Below, piece by piece: positions 35,022-43,590 of a DNA stretch of 64,000 nt. The stretch is from Sphingomicrobium clamense (GTDB lineage: Bacteria > Pseudomonadota > Alphaproteobacteria > Sphingomonadales > Sphingomonadaceae): NCBI RefSeq assembly GCF_019264355.1, contig NZ_JAHVAH010000001.1:356001-420000 (forward strand), read 5' to 3'. The notes under the pieces are model-generated. The model was not told where the DNA came from, made no database searches, and saw nothing but the letters and a program-made list of their open reading frames with translations. The translations under genes were made by a program, and so were the position numbers. Every line of letters begins with the position of its first letter. Position 1 is the first letter of the stretch.

Positions 35022-36710
35022 ATGAGCGAAGGGTCGAACCTCCAGGACTTCGTCAACGAACTGTCGAGCTTCAGCCAGGATGAAGCCGAAAAGCAGGACA
35101 TTACGAACTCCGAAAATCAGGGCCTGATCGGCCACGTCGCCGAGATTGCGGGCTCGGGCTCCTCGATCATCATCGATGCCGGGCGGCTGATCGAGCTGGG
35201 CGAATGCCAGGATCCGGCGCTGCAGATGTCGGGCCAGGTGGGTAGCCAGGTCAAGATGGCGGTCGGGCGCAACTGGCTGATCGCCAACGTGCGCACCATG
35301 CATGCCGGCCAGGGCGGCAAGGTCATCGCCAAGGTCGACTTCCTCGGCGAAGGCACGCGCGACGAGCATGGCAAGCTGTCGAGCTTCAAGCGCGGTGTCA
35401 CCCGCTTCCCGATCCCGGGCGCCGAAGTCCATCCCGTTACCACCGAAGACCTCCGCCAGGTGTTCGCGGCCGACGATCGTCCGCACGTCGAGATCGGCAC
35501 GGTCTATCCGACCGACGATATTCGCGGCGCGCTCTATATCGATCCGATGCTGGGCAAGCACTTCGCGGTGCTCGGCTCGACCGGTACCGGTAAATCGACC
35601 TCGGTCTCGCTGATCCTCCACCGCATTTCGGAGCATAGCCCCGAGGGTCACATCGTGATGATCGACCCGCACGGCGAATATGCCGCCGCCTTCAAGGGCG
35701 CGGGCGAAATCTTCAACGTCGATAATCTGAAGCTGCCCTACTGGCTGATGAACTTCGAGGAACATTGCGAAGTCATGCTGACCAGTTCGGACAAGGAGCG
35801 TCAGCGCGATGCCGACATCCTTGCCAAGTGCCTGCTCGAAGCGCGCCAGCGTAACAAGCTGTCCGAACAATATGGCAAGGTCACGGTCGACAGCCCGATT
35901 CCCTATCTGCTGACCGACCTCAACTCGATCATCGTCAACGAGATGGGCAAACTGGATCGCGCCAACGAGACCGCGCCGTTCCAGCGGCTCAAGACCAAGC
36001 TCGACGAGCTCAAATCTGACCCGCGCTACAGCTTCATGTTCTCGGGCATGATGGTCGGTGACACGATGGCGCCCTTCATCGCGAAGATCTTCCGCCTGCC
36101 CGCCAACGGCAAGCCGATCTCGATCATCGATATCTCGGGCGTGCCGTCGGAAGTCACCTCGACCGTGGTGTCGGTGCTTGCGCGGATGGTGTTCGACTAT
36201 GCCATCTGGTCGCGCAACGAGGCGCAGCGTCCGCTGCTGCTCGTCTGCGAAGAGGCGCACCGCTACGTCCCCAAGGACAATAGCGAGAATATGAAGGGCC
36301 AGGCGGTCCGCCGCATCCTCGAAAGGATCGCGAAGGAAGGCCGTAAGTATGGCGTCAGCCTTGGTCTGATCACCCAGCGCCCGTCCGACTTGGCGGAAGG
36401 CGTGCTGTCACAGTGCGGCACCCTGCTTTCCATGCGTCTCAACAACGAACGCGACCAGGACTGCGTGCGTGCTGCGATGCCCGAGGGCGCCAAGGGCTTC
36501 CTCGACGCGATTCCCGCGCTTCGTAACCGCGAAGTCATCTGTTCGGGCGAAGGGGTGAACATCCCGATCCGCGTGAACTTCGACACGCTCGAAGCCGAAA
36601 AGCGTCCGGCCTCGTCCGACCCGAGCTTCGCCGATGGCTGGCGCGAGACCGGCGACGAAGAAGGCATCATCGATCGCACGATCAAACGCTGGCGTGGCCA
36701 CGGTAAGTAA
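35022..36710 (+). CDS. HerA-like (DUF87) hexameric ATPase
   Basis: A 562-residue protein. The ATG at 35022 is chosen over a TTG at 35007. The N-terminal ~140 residues resemble the HAS-barrel (IGHVAEIAGSGSSIIID). The RecA-like ATPase has Walker A GSTGTGKST (185–193) and Walker B LLLVCEEAHRY (Glu410/Glu411). The late motif LITQRPSDL and a C-terminal all-alpha part follow. HerA ATPases translocate DNA, usually with the nuclease NurA or a SIR2 protein. No such partner is next to it here. It is followed by a strong terminator. Confidence 0.85.
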   Translation: MSEGSNLQDFVNELSSFSQDEAEKQDITNSENQGLIGHVAEIAGSGSSIIIDAGRLIELGECQDPALQMSGQVGSQVKMAVGRNWLIANVRTMHAGQGGKVIAKVDFLGEGTRDEHGKLSSFKRGVTRFPIPGAEVHPVTTEDLRQVFAADDRPHVEIGTVYPTDDIRGALYIDPMLGKHFAVLGSTGTGKSTSVSLILHRISEHSPEGHIVMIDPHGEYAAAFKGAGEIFNVDNLKLPYWLMNFEEHCEVMLTSSDKERQRDADILAKCLLEARQRNKLSEQYGKVTVDSPIPYLLTDLNSIIVNEMGKLDRANETAPFQRLKTKLDELKSDPRYSFMFSGMMVGDTMAPFIAKIFRLPANGKPISIIDISGVPSEVTSTVVSVLARMVFDYAIWSRNEAQRPLLLVCEEAHRYVPKDNSENMKGQAVRRILERIAKEGRKYGVSLGLITQRPSDLAEGVLSQCGTLLSMRLNNERDQDCVRAAMPEGAKGFLDAIPALRNREVICSGEGVNIPIRVNFDTLEAEKRPASSDPSFADGWRETGDEEGIIDRTIKRWRGHGK

Positions 36711-36733
36711 ACCGCGAAAACCTGACACAGAGG

Positions 36734-36764
36734 AAGGGCGTCGCGATTGCGGCGCCCTTTTCTT
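36734..36764 (+). terminator. Intrinsic terminator after the HerA-like gene
   Basis: AAGGGCG (36734–36740) pairs with CGCCCTT (36753–36759), with further pairing in the stem, followed by TTCTTT. It ends transcription of the ATPase gene, and it abuts the end of the convergent outer-membrane gene. Confidence 0.7.
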
Positions 36765-37843
36765 TAGAAGTCGCCCTCGATGGTGACGGCGGCGCCGTCG
36801 CCCGGCGCGGCGTTGCCGGCGACGTTGACGCGATAGTCCGCGTTGAGCTGCAGCCCATAGCCGATCGGCATCGACAGGCGCGGGCCGATGTCGACGCGGT
36901 TGAGGCCGGGTTGCGCCGCTGTCCAGATGCCACCGCCGACCTTAAGGTCGCGCCAGAGCGGCCGCGTGGCGGTCAGCTGCGCATCGAGGAACCAGTCCAT
37001 GTCGTCGACCCCGACGACGCCCGCCTGCGCAAAGCCGGCGGCGGTGAAGTCTGCGGGCAGGTCAACGCCGTAAGCGCCATATTCGGCAAAGGCGGCAAAG
37101 TCGCTGCGCCCGACCCCGTCGATCCGCTGGCGGCGCTCGGCGGTCAGTGCGAGCGGGAGCCTCGCAAAGGGTTGGTAGCGAACACCCAGCGCTGCCTCGG
37201 ATCCTCTGATGTTGCCGATCGAGCTGACATAGCGCGCGCTAACGTCGAGGCCGGGAGCGACATTGTAGAGCACTCGCGCCCCCGCCTGGCTGCCGCCTAG
37301 CGTGCCGCCGGGGGCAAGGCCGGGACCGGTCGCTTCGCCGGTTTCTTGGCGGAAGTGTCCCCAGCCGTGAATCTTCAGGCGGTCCAGCATCGAGACCTTG
37401 GCAGGCTCGAGCGGCGGTGTCGCCGTGGGCAGGACGGCTGCGCTAGTGGTGATCGGCGCGACCGATGCGCCGGATGCGGGTGCGGCCATGGGCTGCGGAA
37501 AATAGGCCGTTTGCGGATAATAGGTGGCGGGGAGCGCGCCAGCAGCGGGATAGGCTGGTGCCTGCACGATGCGGATGACCTGCGGCTGCGCGGGCGGCGG
37601 TGACCAGCCCGGGGGCGGCATCCAATGGGGATATTGTCCGAAGGTCGCGGGCGACTGGTAAATGCCCGGCGCTGGCGGGGGTGGTGCCAGCGCCGGGGCG
37701 GACTGCCCCTGTGCAGCCGCGAGAAGGTCCTCGTCGAGCGTCGCGGCGACGGCATCGTGCGAGGGATCGAAGGCGAAGGCGACGGCGCGAACGCCCGCCC
37801 AGGCGGCAATGGCCATCGCCAAAAAGCGGACGGAGCTGCTCAA
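36764..37843 (-). CDS. Outer-membrane beta-barrel protein with proline-rich linker, partner of NfrB-like gene
   Basis: A ~359-residue protein. A TTG at 37843 that overlaps the glycosyltransferase stop (TTGA) is the probable start; ATG 37816 is an alternative. A signal peptide (SSSVRFLAMAIAAWAGVRAVAFA) precedes a ~115-residue Pro/Ala/Gln-rich linker (PAPGIYQSPATFGQYPHWM and repeats of PAA/APA). The C-terminal ~190 residues (HGWGHFRQETGE onwards) have alternating strands ending in VTIEGDF, typical of a small barrel. Its coupling to the glycosyltransferase suggests a polysaccharide-export role like NfrA. It lacks the TPR repeats usual in NfrA. Confidence 0.65.
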   Translation of the reverse strand: MSSSVRFLAMAIAAWAGVRAVAFAFDPSHDAVAATLDEDLLAAAQGQSAPALAPPPPAPGIYQSPATFGQYPHWMPPPGWSPPPAQPQVIRIVQAPAYPAAGALPATYYPQTAYFPQPMAAPASGASVAPITTSAAVLPTATPPLEPAKVSMLDRLKIHGWGHFRQETGEATGPGLAPGGTLGGSQAGARVLYNVAPGLDVSARYVSSIGNIRGSEAALGVRYQPFARLPLALTAERRQRIDGVGRSDFAAFAEYGAYGVDLPADFTAAGFAQAGVVGVDDMDWFLDAQLTATRPLWRDLKVGGGIWTAAQPGLNRVDIGPRLSMPIGYGLQLNADYRVNVAGNAAPGDGAAVTIEGDF

Positions 37844-39210
37844 GTCATCGCCTTTCCGGGGAAGATGTGGCGGGTCTTGTCCCAGCGCTGCGGCTTGTCG
37901 GACACGTGGAGCCGGAAGGCGCGCCAGGCGGCGAGGATTGCGATGACGTTCCCGACGATTAGCCGGGGCGCTGCCAGGAACCCTTCCTTGAGGCCGTAGG
38001 TGCGCGCGGTGAACATCATGCGCATGAGGAGCCGCCACAAGAGCAGCACGAGGTTGGCGCCAAGCAGGATCCCGAGCAGCGGATTGATCGAAACGTCGAT
38101 CGGCGCCCCCATCGCCCTGGCAAGCCAGAGCTGGCTCCACAGGAACAAGGCGAGATAGCCGGTCAGCAGCAGGAAGGCGGCGAGCGGGCCGCGGCGGTCG
38201 CGCATGCGCATCCATCGCTCGCCCAGCCTGCCGCCCCAACCCATCCGGTCCCAGCCGGCCATCGCAATCCCGCCGATCCATCGCGCCTTCTGCCGCACTG
38301 CCGTGTCGAGCGTGGAGGGGAAGTGACCGGCGAAGGCGACGACCGCCTCTTCGCCCGCGACGGCGGGGATGCGCACGAACAGCGTCTTCAAACCGAGCGC
38401 CCCGAGGCGGAGCCCGAGTTCGTAATCCTCGGTCTGGCTCTCGGCGGCAAAGGGCTTGCCCTCGCGCTCGGCGGCCAGTTTCGACAAGGCGCCGCGTTCG
38501 ATCGCACAACCGACCCCGGCGAGCGGGATCGCCGCGCCGACCGCTTCGCGCACCACCAGTTCCTTGCCGTGCGCCTCGGCAAACTCGTCGCAATAATGGC
38601 CGCTGATCCACCGGGATGCAGGGTGGATCAGCGGCACGACCGGGAGCTGGACCGCCGCTGCTCGTTCGACCAGTCGGTCGAAAAGGATGAGTTCGAGCGG
38701 GTGGACCAGGTCCTCGGCGTCGTGAAGGACGATGGCTTTGGCGGGGCGATCGAGCCCCCATTCATGCGCGACCAGCGCGTCGTAGAGATGGTTGAGGCAA
38801 TCGGCTTTGCTGGTCGGGCCGTCGGCGTCGATCTCGACCGGCTGGATGCGCGCATCGTCGACACGCAAGATCTCAAGCGCAGTCGCTTCGTCATTGCGAT
38901 TTTGGCCGACGAAGATGCGATAATCTCCGTCCCCGAACCGCTCCAGCGTCGCGCGGAGCATGTCGCCGATCACCGCGCTCTCATCCCAGGCCGGCACGAA
39001 GATCGCGAACCAGCCGGGTTGCGCCGGCGCCGCCATGCGATCGGCGAAGGCGCGGGGGTGACGTCGATAGATCGTCGCGCTGCGCCAGAAACGGCGTGTC
39101 AGATAGAGGATGTCGACGAGCAGGTCGTCGAGCGCGAAGACGAAGAAACCGACCGCCGCGAACAGCGCCAGCTCCCCTGCGACGGCGGCGAGAATATTCG
39201 CCAACGTCAC
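37840..39210 (-). CDS. NfrB-like family 2 glycosyltransferase, membrane-bound, without MshEN domain
   Basis: A 456-residue processive glycosyltransferase. An N-terminal transmembrane helix precedes the GT2 domain with DAED (164–167), TED (260–262) and QKARW (307–311). Four or so transmembrane helices follow, and the end includes KPQRWDKTRHIFPGK, which is the conserved C-terminal block of the phage-N4-receptor NfrB group. Enterobacterial NfrB has a further c-di-GMP-binding MshEN domain that is absent here. It probably makes a secreted polysaccharide from a nucleotide sugar. The outer-membrane gene downstream overlaps by 4 bp. Confidence 0.8.
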   Translation of the reverse strand: MTLANILAAVAGELALFAAVGFFVFALDDLLVDILYLTRRFWRSATIYRRHPRAFADRMAAPAQPGWFAIFVPAWDESAVIGDMLRATLERFGDGDYRIFVGQNRNDEATALEILRVDDARIQPVEIDADGPTSKADCLNHLYDALVAHEWGLDRPAKAIVLHDAEDLVHPLELILFDRLVERAAAVQLPVVPLIHPASRWISGHYCDEFAEAHGKELVVREAVGAAIPLAGVGCAIERGALSKLAAEREGKPFAAESQTEDYELGLRLGALGLKTLFVRIPAVAGEEAVVAFAGHFPSTLDTAVRQKARWIGGIAMAGWDRMGWGGRLGERWMRMRDRRGPLAAFLLLTGYLALFLWSQLWLARAMGAPIDVSINPLLGILLGANLVLLLWRLLMRMMFTARTYGLKEGFLAAPRLIVGNVIAILAAWRAFRLHVSDKPQRWDKTRHIFPGKAMT

Positions 39211-39431
39211 GCGACCGAATTTCCTAGATGGAATGAGTACGCCCGGACCAACTTCGACTCCCGTCGACTAACCGAGCGCCATGACACATGTCATAATGGA
39301 TCGAGTTCGACAAGGCCTGTCGATTTGCAGGCGTAACGATGGGAACTGCCGCCTTCGTCGGGCGCTTTACCGAATGATAAGGTTAACGGCGTAGTCAGGG
39401 GCGACGCCAACAAGAAGAGATTGCGCGCCCG

Positions 39432-40202
39432 ATGATTCAGTCCATGTCCCTTTCGCTATCGGCTCGCGCCGGCCGCCTGTTGGCGGGGCTCGAGGGCGGG
39501 CTCAACAAAATCATGACCATCTGGCTGCTCTTGGCCATGTCGGCCTGCTCGATGCGGGTCGGGCTGGCGACGATGGGCGGTGGCGAGACCGGCGTGGGGA
39601 CTGCATTCCCCTACATCCTCGTCACTGTTGCGCCGCTGCTCTCGATCAGCTTCGCGCTCAAATGGTTCGCCGACACCGATCGCATGTCGGCGCGGCAGGT
39701 GAGGTTCGATCCGGTAGGGAAGTGGCAGGCCGTCAGCCTCGACGAAGCGAAGGCGCATCCGCTTTACGGGCCCAACGGCTTCATGGTCTCCCTGCTGATC
39801 GGCATCCTGCTCAACGTGCCTGTGCGTCTCGCGGAATATCTCGTCGCAATTCCGGCAATCCCGGCCGACGTTCCGGCGTGGCTCTCGACCTTGCATCTCC
39901 TGATGACTGCCGACGTCGTGATCATGACGTCGCTCTATACGGTCGTGTTCGTCGCCGCGCTCAAGCGCGCGCCGATCTTTCCGATGCTGCTGATGAGCGT
40001 GTGGGCGTTCGACCTGGCGATGCAGCTCGTGATTGCCGAACTGGTAACGGCGGAAGGGCTGCCCGTGGCGGTGGCCGAGCCGCTCCATGCGCTGCTCGAG
40101 GGCAATGTGAAGAAGGTGCTGATCAGCGTCGGCCTGTGGCTGCCCTATCTGATCCTCTCGCAACGGGTAAACGTCACGTATCGCCGCCGAATCGCCGCGT
40201 AG
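39432..40202 (+). CDS. Polytopic membrane protein of unknown function
   Basis: A 256-residue protein with about five to six transmembrane segments (residues ~28–48, 62–82, 118–140, 150–175, 180–205, 225–245). It has a short charged N-terminus and a charged mid loop (KWFADTDRMSARQVRFDPVGKWQAV). I do not recognise the family. It precedes the Tad locus by ~390 bp and is probably not part of it. An 221-bp gap separates it from the divergent glycosyltransferase gene, and that gap holds a GTTAAC/TTAA-rich stretch near 39380. Confidence 0.6.
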   Translation: MIQSMSLSLSARAGRLLAGLEGGLNKIMTIWLLLAMSACSMRVGLATMGGGETGVGTAFPYILVTVAPLLSISFALKWFADTDRMSARQVRFDPVGKWQAVSLDEAKAHPLYGPNGFMVSLLIGILLNVPVRLAEYLVAIPAIPADVPAWLSTLHLLMTADVVIMTSLYTVVFVAALKRAPIFPMLLMSVWAFDLAMQLVIAELVTAEGLPVAVAEPLHALLEGNVKKVLISVGLWLPYLILSQRVNVTYRRRIAA

Positions 40203-40590
40203 ACTTCTGAGTCGGCTACCCGACACCCCTAAAAATCCGATTCAGTTCAGGTCGTTACGGCTTCGAGCTGGTGACTTGCGTCCCGAATTGAAACAGTTTT
40301 CGGGTGTGACGTGACTGACGCGACCCTCCCAAAATGTGCAGATTTGCGCGGTTCCTAACCCTTGTTAAGTTCCCATGCGCCGCGATCGGTTTAATCGCTG
40401 TTAAATCGAAGTGGTTGACAGAAAATTAATGTGGCGCCAGCGTCAGGTCATCCGATGCGGGCAATCCGTGTTTTCGGGGGGGTGAATTTCCTGCGTATCA
40501 GGATCCCGGACGAACAGGGACGGTGAGTATCGGGCGTCGGCCTCGAAGGCCTGACGGTTCTGAACATCTAGGGTGAGTAGGGGACTGAAA
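40203..40590 (+). promoter_or_regulatory. Long leader upstream of the Tad pilus locus, with TTAA half-site pairs
   Basis: A 388-bp non-coding stretch. It contains CTAA-N6-TTAA at 40355–40368, TTAA-N6-TTAA at 40391–40404, and a TTGACA at 40415–40420 with no good -10 at 17 bp. The half-sites resemble CtrA boxes, but the spacing is 6 rather than 7. The pilin ribosome-binding site is not obvious, GTGAGTAGGGG at ~40572–40583 being the closest. No coding potential is seen. Confidence 0.4.
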
Positions 40591-40770
40591 ATGAAAAACT
40601 TTGTTTCGATGATCAAAGACGAGTCGGGTGCTTCGGCCGCTGAATATGCGCTGATCCTCGCCATCGTCGGTTCGGCCATCGCGCTTGCCGCGATCACGCT
40701 GGGCGGCGCCATCGCGAATGCGATGAACGATGCCGCAAGCTGCATCGCGACCGACGGCCAGACCTGCTAA
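40591..40770 (+). CDS. Flp-type type IVc pilin (copy 1)
   Basis: A 59-residue prepilin. A short basic leader (MKNFVSMIKDESG) ends in Gly, then the mature N-terminus ASAAEYALIL with Glu at +5, the hallmark of Flp pilins cut by a TadV/CpaA peptidase. One hydrophobic helix follows, and the C-terminus carries two cysteines (in AASCIATDGQTC) that may form a loop. The ATG at 40591 is chosen because the leader is complete. A terminator hairpin follows before the second copy, so this gene may be expressed above the rest of the locus. Confidence 0.93.
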   Translation: MKNFVSMIKDESGASAAEYALILAIVGSAIALAAITLGGAIANAMNDAASCIATDGQTC

Positions 40771-40785
40771 TTTTTGGGGTCATAT

Positions 40786-40836
40786 GACGGCGGGAGTGTT
40801 TCTGAACGCTCAGAACTCTTCCGCCGTCTCTTTTTT
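40786..40836 (+). terminator. Intrinsic terminator between the two flp genes
   Basis: GACGGCGG (40786–40793) pairs with CCGCCGTC (40821–40828), with an internal arm TTCTGA/TCAGAA, followed by TCTTTTTT. It should attenuate transcription after the first pilin gene. Confidence 0.75.
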
Positions 40837-40850
40837 ACTGGAGTGAGAAT

Positions 40851-41030
40851 ATGAAGAATTTCGTGAACATGATCAAAGACGAGTCGGGTGCTTCGGCTGC
40901 GGAATATGCGCTGATCCTGGCCATCGTCGGCTCGGCCGTCGCGCTTGCCGCGATCACGCTGGGTGGCGCCATCGCGACTGCGATGAACGATGCCGCAAGC
41001 TGCATCGCGACCGACGGCCAGACCTGCTAA
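40851..41030 (+). CDS. Flp-type type IVc pilin (copy 2)
   Basis: A 59-residue prepilin that differs from copy 1 at only three positions by direct comparison (Ser6Asn, Ile-to-Val in GSAVAL, Asn-to-Thr in IATAM). It has the same KDESG leader, ASAAEYALIL start and C-terminal Cys pair. The ATG at 40851 follows GGAGTGAG. The two genes arose by recent tandem duplication. Copy 2 is followed by its own terminator at 41058–41091. Confidence 0.92.
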   Translation: MKNFVNMIKDESGASAAEYALILAIVGSAVALAAITLGGAIATAMNDAASCIATDGQTC

Positions 41031-41057
41031 GGGCTGACCGCATCCGGTGAAAAGGAA

Positions 41058-41091
41058 AGCGGCTGGCCGTCCTTCGGCCGGCCGCTTTTTC
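41058..41091 (+). terminator. Intrinsic terminator after the second flp gene
   Basis: AGCGGCTGGCCG (41058–41069) pairs with CGGCCGGCCGCT (41075–41086; one G·U pair) around a short loop, followed by TTTTTCC. It separates the pilin genes from cpaB. Confidence 0.75.
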
Positions 41092-41240
41092 CTTCTCTGG
41101 CTTCGGGGTTTCTGGCTGCATGAGTGTCGCTTTCTCGACACAACTAAAAGGGCCAAGTCGCGTTTTCGACGGAAAAGGTAGGATTCCGGCGCGATAACTG
41201 ATACAGGTTAAACGTTAAACAAACGGGGGGTGAGACGAAC

Positions 41241-42128
41241 ATGCAACGATCGTCACTCATTGCCGTCGCCATCGCGGTCCTGTTGGGCGCAGTCGCAGTG
41301 TATCTCGCCAACAGCTACTTCTCCGCGCAGGAACGCCGGATCGAACAAGCGAATGTTGGCACGACACGCGTCGCGATCGCGGCTCGGCCTATGAATTATG
41401 GCGAGGCCATCCAGGAACAGGATGTTCGCTTCGCCGACTATCCCACAGACACGCTTCCGCCGGGCACCTATGCTTCGCTGGAAGAATTGATGCCCGACGG
41501 CCAGACGCGTCATGTGCTGCGTCCGCTACAGGTCAACCAGCCGCTCCTCGCCGCTGACCTGACTGGCGAAGGCGAGGGTGCATCGCTCGCTGCCATCCTT
41601 CCCGAAGGCATGCGCGCGACCACGGTTCAGATCAACGCGATCTCCGGCGTCGCGGGCTTCATCCATCCCAACGACACGGTTGATGTGGTCATCACGCGCC
41701 AGGCGATCGGCGGCGGTGGTGGTACCGTCACCGACGTGCTGCTGCAGAACGTGCGCGTGATTGCCATGGACCAGCGTGCGCAAGACGACGCGTCGGGGAA
41801 TGCGGTCGTTTCGAACACCGCCACTCTCGAGGTGACTCCGGTCGATGCGCAAAAGCTAGTGCTTGGCCAGCAGCTTGGCACGCTCAGCCTGATTCTCCGC
41901 AAGCCGGGGGTCGAGGAAAATATCGGACGGGTCGAGACGGTCAGCCTCGACGACCTTCGCTACGAATTGTCGCGCAATGCGGCGGGACGCGTGCCCGAAC
42001 AGCAACGGCCTGCGGCGCAGCGCCGCCCGGTGCGTCCGGTGCCGCGTCCCGCGCCGCCGCCCAGGCCGTCCGTCGACGTCGTCCGGGGCACTGCCAGCCA
42101 AAGCTACGAGGTGGGGGAATATGAGTAA
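41241..42128 (+). CDS. cpaB: CpaB/RcpC pilus assembly protein
   Basis: A 295-residue protein. A single N-terminal signal anchor (SLIAVAIAVLLGAVAVYLA) precedes a SAF-like domain (VAIAARPMNYGEAIQEQDVRFADYP) and the RcpC/CpaB domain (LPEGMRATTVQINAISGVAGFIHPNDTVDVV, in segments). A Pro/Arg-rich tail (QRRPVRPVPRPAPPPRP) follows. CpaB lies in the periplasm and helps the Tad secretin assemble. It overlaps cpaC by 8 bp (GAATATGAGTAA). Confidence 0.93.
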   Translation: MQRSSLIAVAIAVLLGAVAVYLANSYFSAQERRIEQANVGTTRVAIAARPMNYGEAIQEQDVRFADYPTDTLPPGTYASLEELMPDGQTRHVLRPLQVNQPLLAADLTGEGEGASLAAILPEGMRATTVQINAISGVAGFIHPNDTVDVVITRQAIGGGGGTVTDVLLQNVRVIAMDQRAQDDASGNAVVSNTATLEVTPVDAQKLVLGQQLGTLSLILRKPGVEENIGRVETVSLDDLRYELSRNAAGRVPEQQRPAAQRRPVRPVPRPAPPPRPSVDVVRGTASQSYEVGEYE

Positions 42129-43590
42129 GAACACGATCCTTGCGGCTCTAGCCGCAGGCCTCATGGCCAGCGCCACCGCGGTGGCAACGCCCGCAGCGGC
42201 GCAGATCATCGGCGAAGCCGAAGGCGTCCACGCCGGCGAGCTCGCGGTCCCGGTCAACAAAAGCCAAGTGCTTCGGATGGATCGCCCGTTCAGCCGCGCG
42301 CTGATCGGGAATCCTGAAATCGCCGACGTCCTGCCGCTGACCGACCAGTCGCTTTACGTCCTGGGCAAGTCTCTCGGTACCACGTCCATGACGCTCTACG
42401 ATCGCAATAACCGATTGATCGCGGTCGTCGACATTGCGGTCGGACCCGACGTTAACGGCCTGCGCCGCCATCTCGGTGAGCTGATGCCCGATGACGATGT
42501 CGGCGTCCGCATGGTCAATGAATCGATCGTGCTCGATGGTATCGTGTCGTCGTCCGTCGCTGCCGATCGGGCAGTGCAACTCGCTGAATCCTACGCCCCC
42601 GGCAACATTATCAACATGATGTCGGTCGGCTCCTCGCAGCAAGTGATGCTCGAGGTCCGGTTCAGCGAAGTCAGGCGGTCCGCGCTCAAGGATCTGGGCG
42701 TGAATTGGAACTTCATCGACAATGATCCGGTACCCGATGTCTCGGGTGGCTTCGGTGCGCCGCTTGCCGGTGCCTATGGCGGCATCGAGGGAGTCTTCGA
42801 TATTCTCGGCGCAAGCTTCTTCGCGCAGCTCGACGCGCTTGAGCGCAAGGGCTTCGTAACGACACTGGCCGAGCCCACGCTAGTCGCGCTTTCGGGTGAG
42901 ACGGCGAGCTTCCTTGCCGGCGGCGAATTCCCGATCCCGGTCGCGCAATCGGGCGACATCAGCGGCACCGGCGGCACTGCGATCACCGTCGAGTTCAAGC
43001 CCTTCGGTGTGGCGCTCAACTTCACGCCGACGGTACTTGCCGACGGGGTGATCAATCTCGTCGTCGCGCCCGAGGTCAGTTCGATCGATCCTTCGGCTTC
43101 GATTTCGGTCAACGGCCTCGTCGTGCCGGGTCTATCGACCCGCCGCGCGATCACGACGGTCGAGTTGCGTGACGGCGAAAGCTTCGCGCTCGCCGGCCTG
43201 CTGCGGACCGATTTCCAGGATACGGTCAACCAGTTCCCGATCCTCGGCAGCCTGCCGATCATCGGATCGTTGTTCCGCTCGACCGGTTTCCGCCGAGAGG
43301 AAACCGAACTGGTCATCATCGTGACGCCACGCCTCGTGCGACCGGTCCCCGCAGGCTCGCTCGCAGCGCCGACCGATCTGACGACTGCGCCCGACGAAGT
43401 CGACCTGTTCTTGCTCGGACGCACTGATAGTTCCGTCCCCGCTTCGCAGGTCGAGCCGGGCACGGTGAGTGAAGTATGGTGCCCGGTCGGCGAGGAATGC
43501 GTCGCCGGACCGCGCGCCAATACGGTGGATGGCGGTATGGCGACCGTCGATCCGGAAAGCATGGAGGGTGAATATGGGCACGACTATTAA
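42121..43590 (+). CDS. cpaC: CpaC/RcpA outer-membrane secretin of the Tad pilus
   Basis: A 489-residue secretin of the type II/III superfamily. The signal peptide ends TPAAAQ. The N-terminal pilus-MotH/BON-like domain (residues ~25–165; LRMDRPFSRALIGNPEIADVLPL) precedes the C-terminal secretin domain with VEFKPFGVALNFTPTV, RRAITTVELRDGESFALAGLL and FPILGSLPIIGSLFRS. It is the outer-membrane pore of the pilus. The ATG at 42121 overlaps cpaB. The small lipoprotein gene overlaps its end by 17 bp. Confidence 0.95.
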   Translation: MSKNTILAALAAGLMASATAVATPAAAQIIGEAEGVHAGELAVPVNKSQVLRMDRPFSRALIGNPEIADVLPLTDQSLYVLGKSLGTTSMTLYDRNNRLIAVVDIAVGPDVNGLRRHLGELMPDDDVGVRMVNESIVLDGIVSSSVAADRAVQLAESYAPGNIINMMSVGSSQQVMLEVRFSEVRRSALKDLGVNWNFIDNDPVPDVSGGFGAPLAGAYGGIEGVFDILGASFFAQLDALERKGFVTTLAEPTLVALSGETASFLAGGEFPIPVAQSGDISGTGGTAITVEFKPFGVALNFTPTVLADGVINLVVAPEVSSIDPSASISVNGLVVPGLSTRRAITTVELRDGESFALAGLLRTDFQDTVNQFPILGSLPIIGSLFRSTGFRREETELVIIVTPRLVRPVPAGSLAAPTDLTTAPDEVDLFLLGRTDSSVPASQVEPGTVSEVWCPVGEECVAGPRANTVDGGMATVDPESMEGEYGHDY

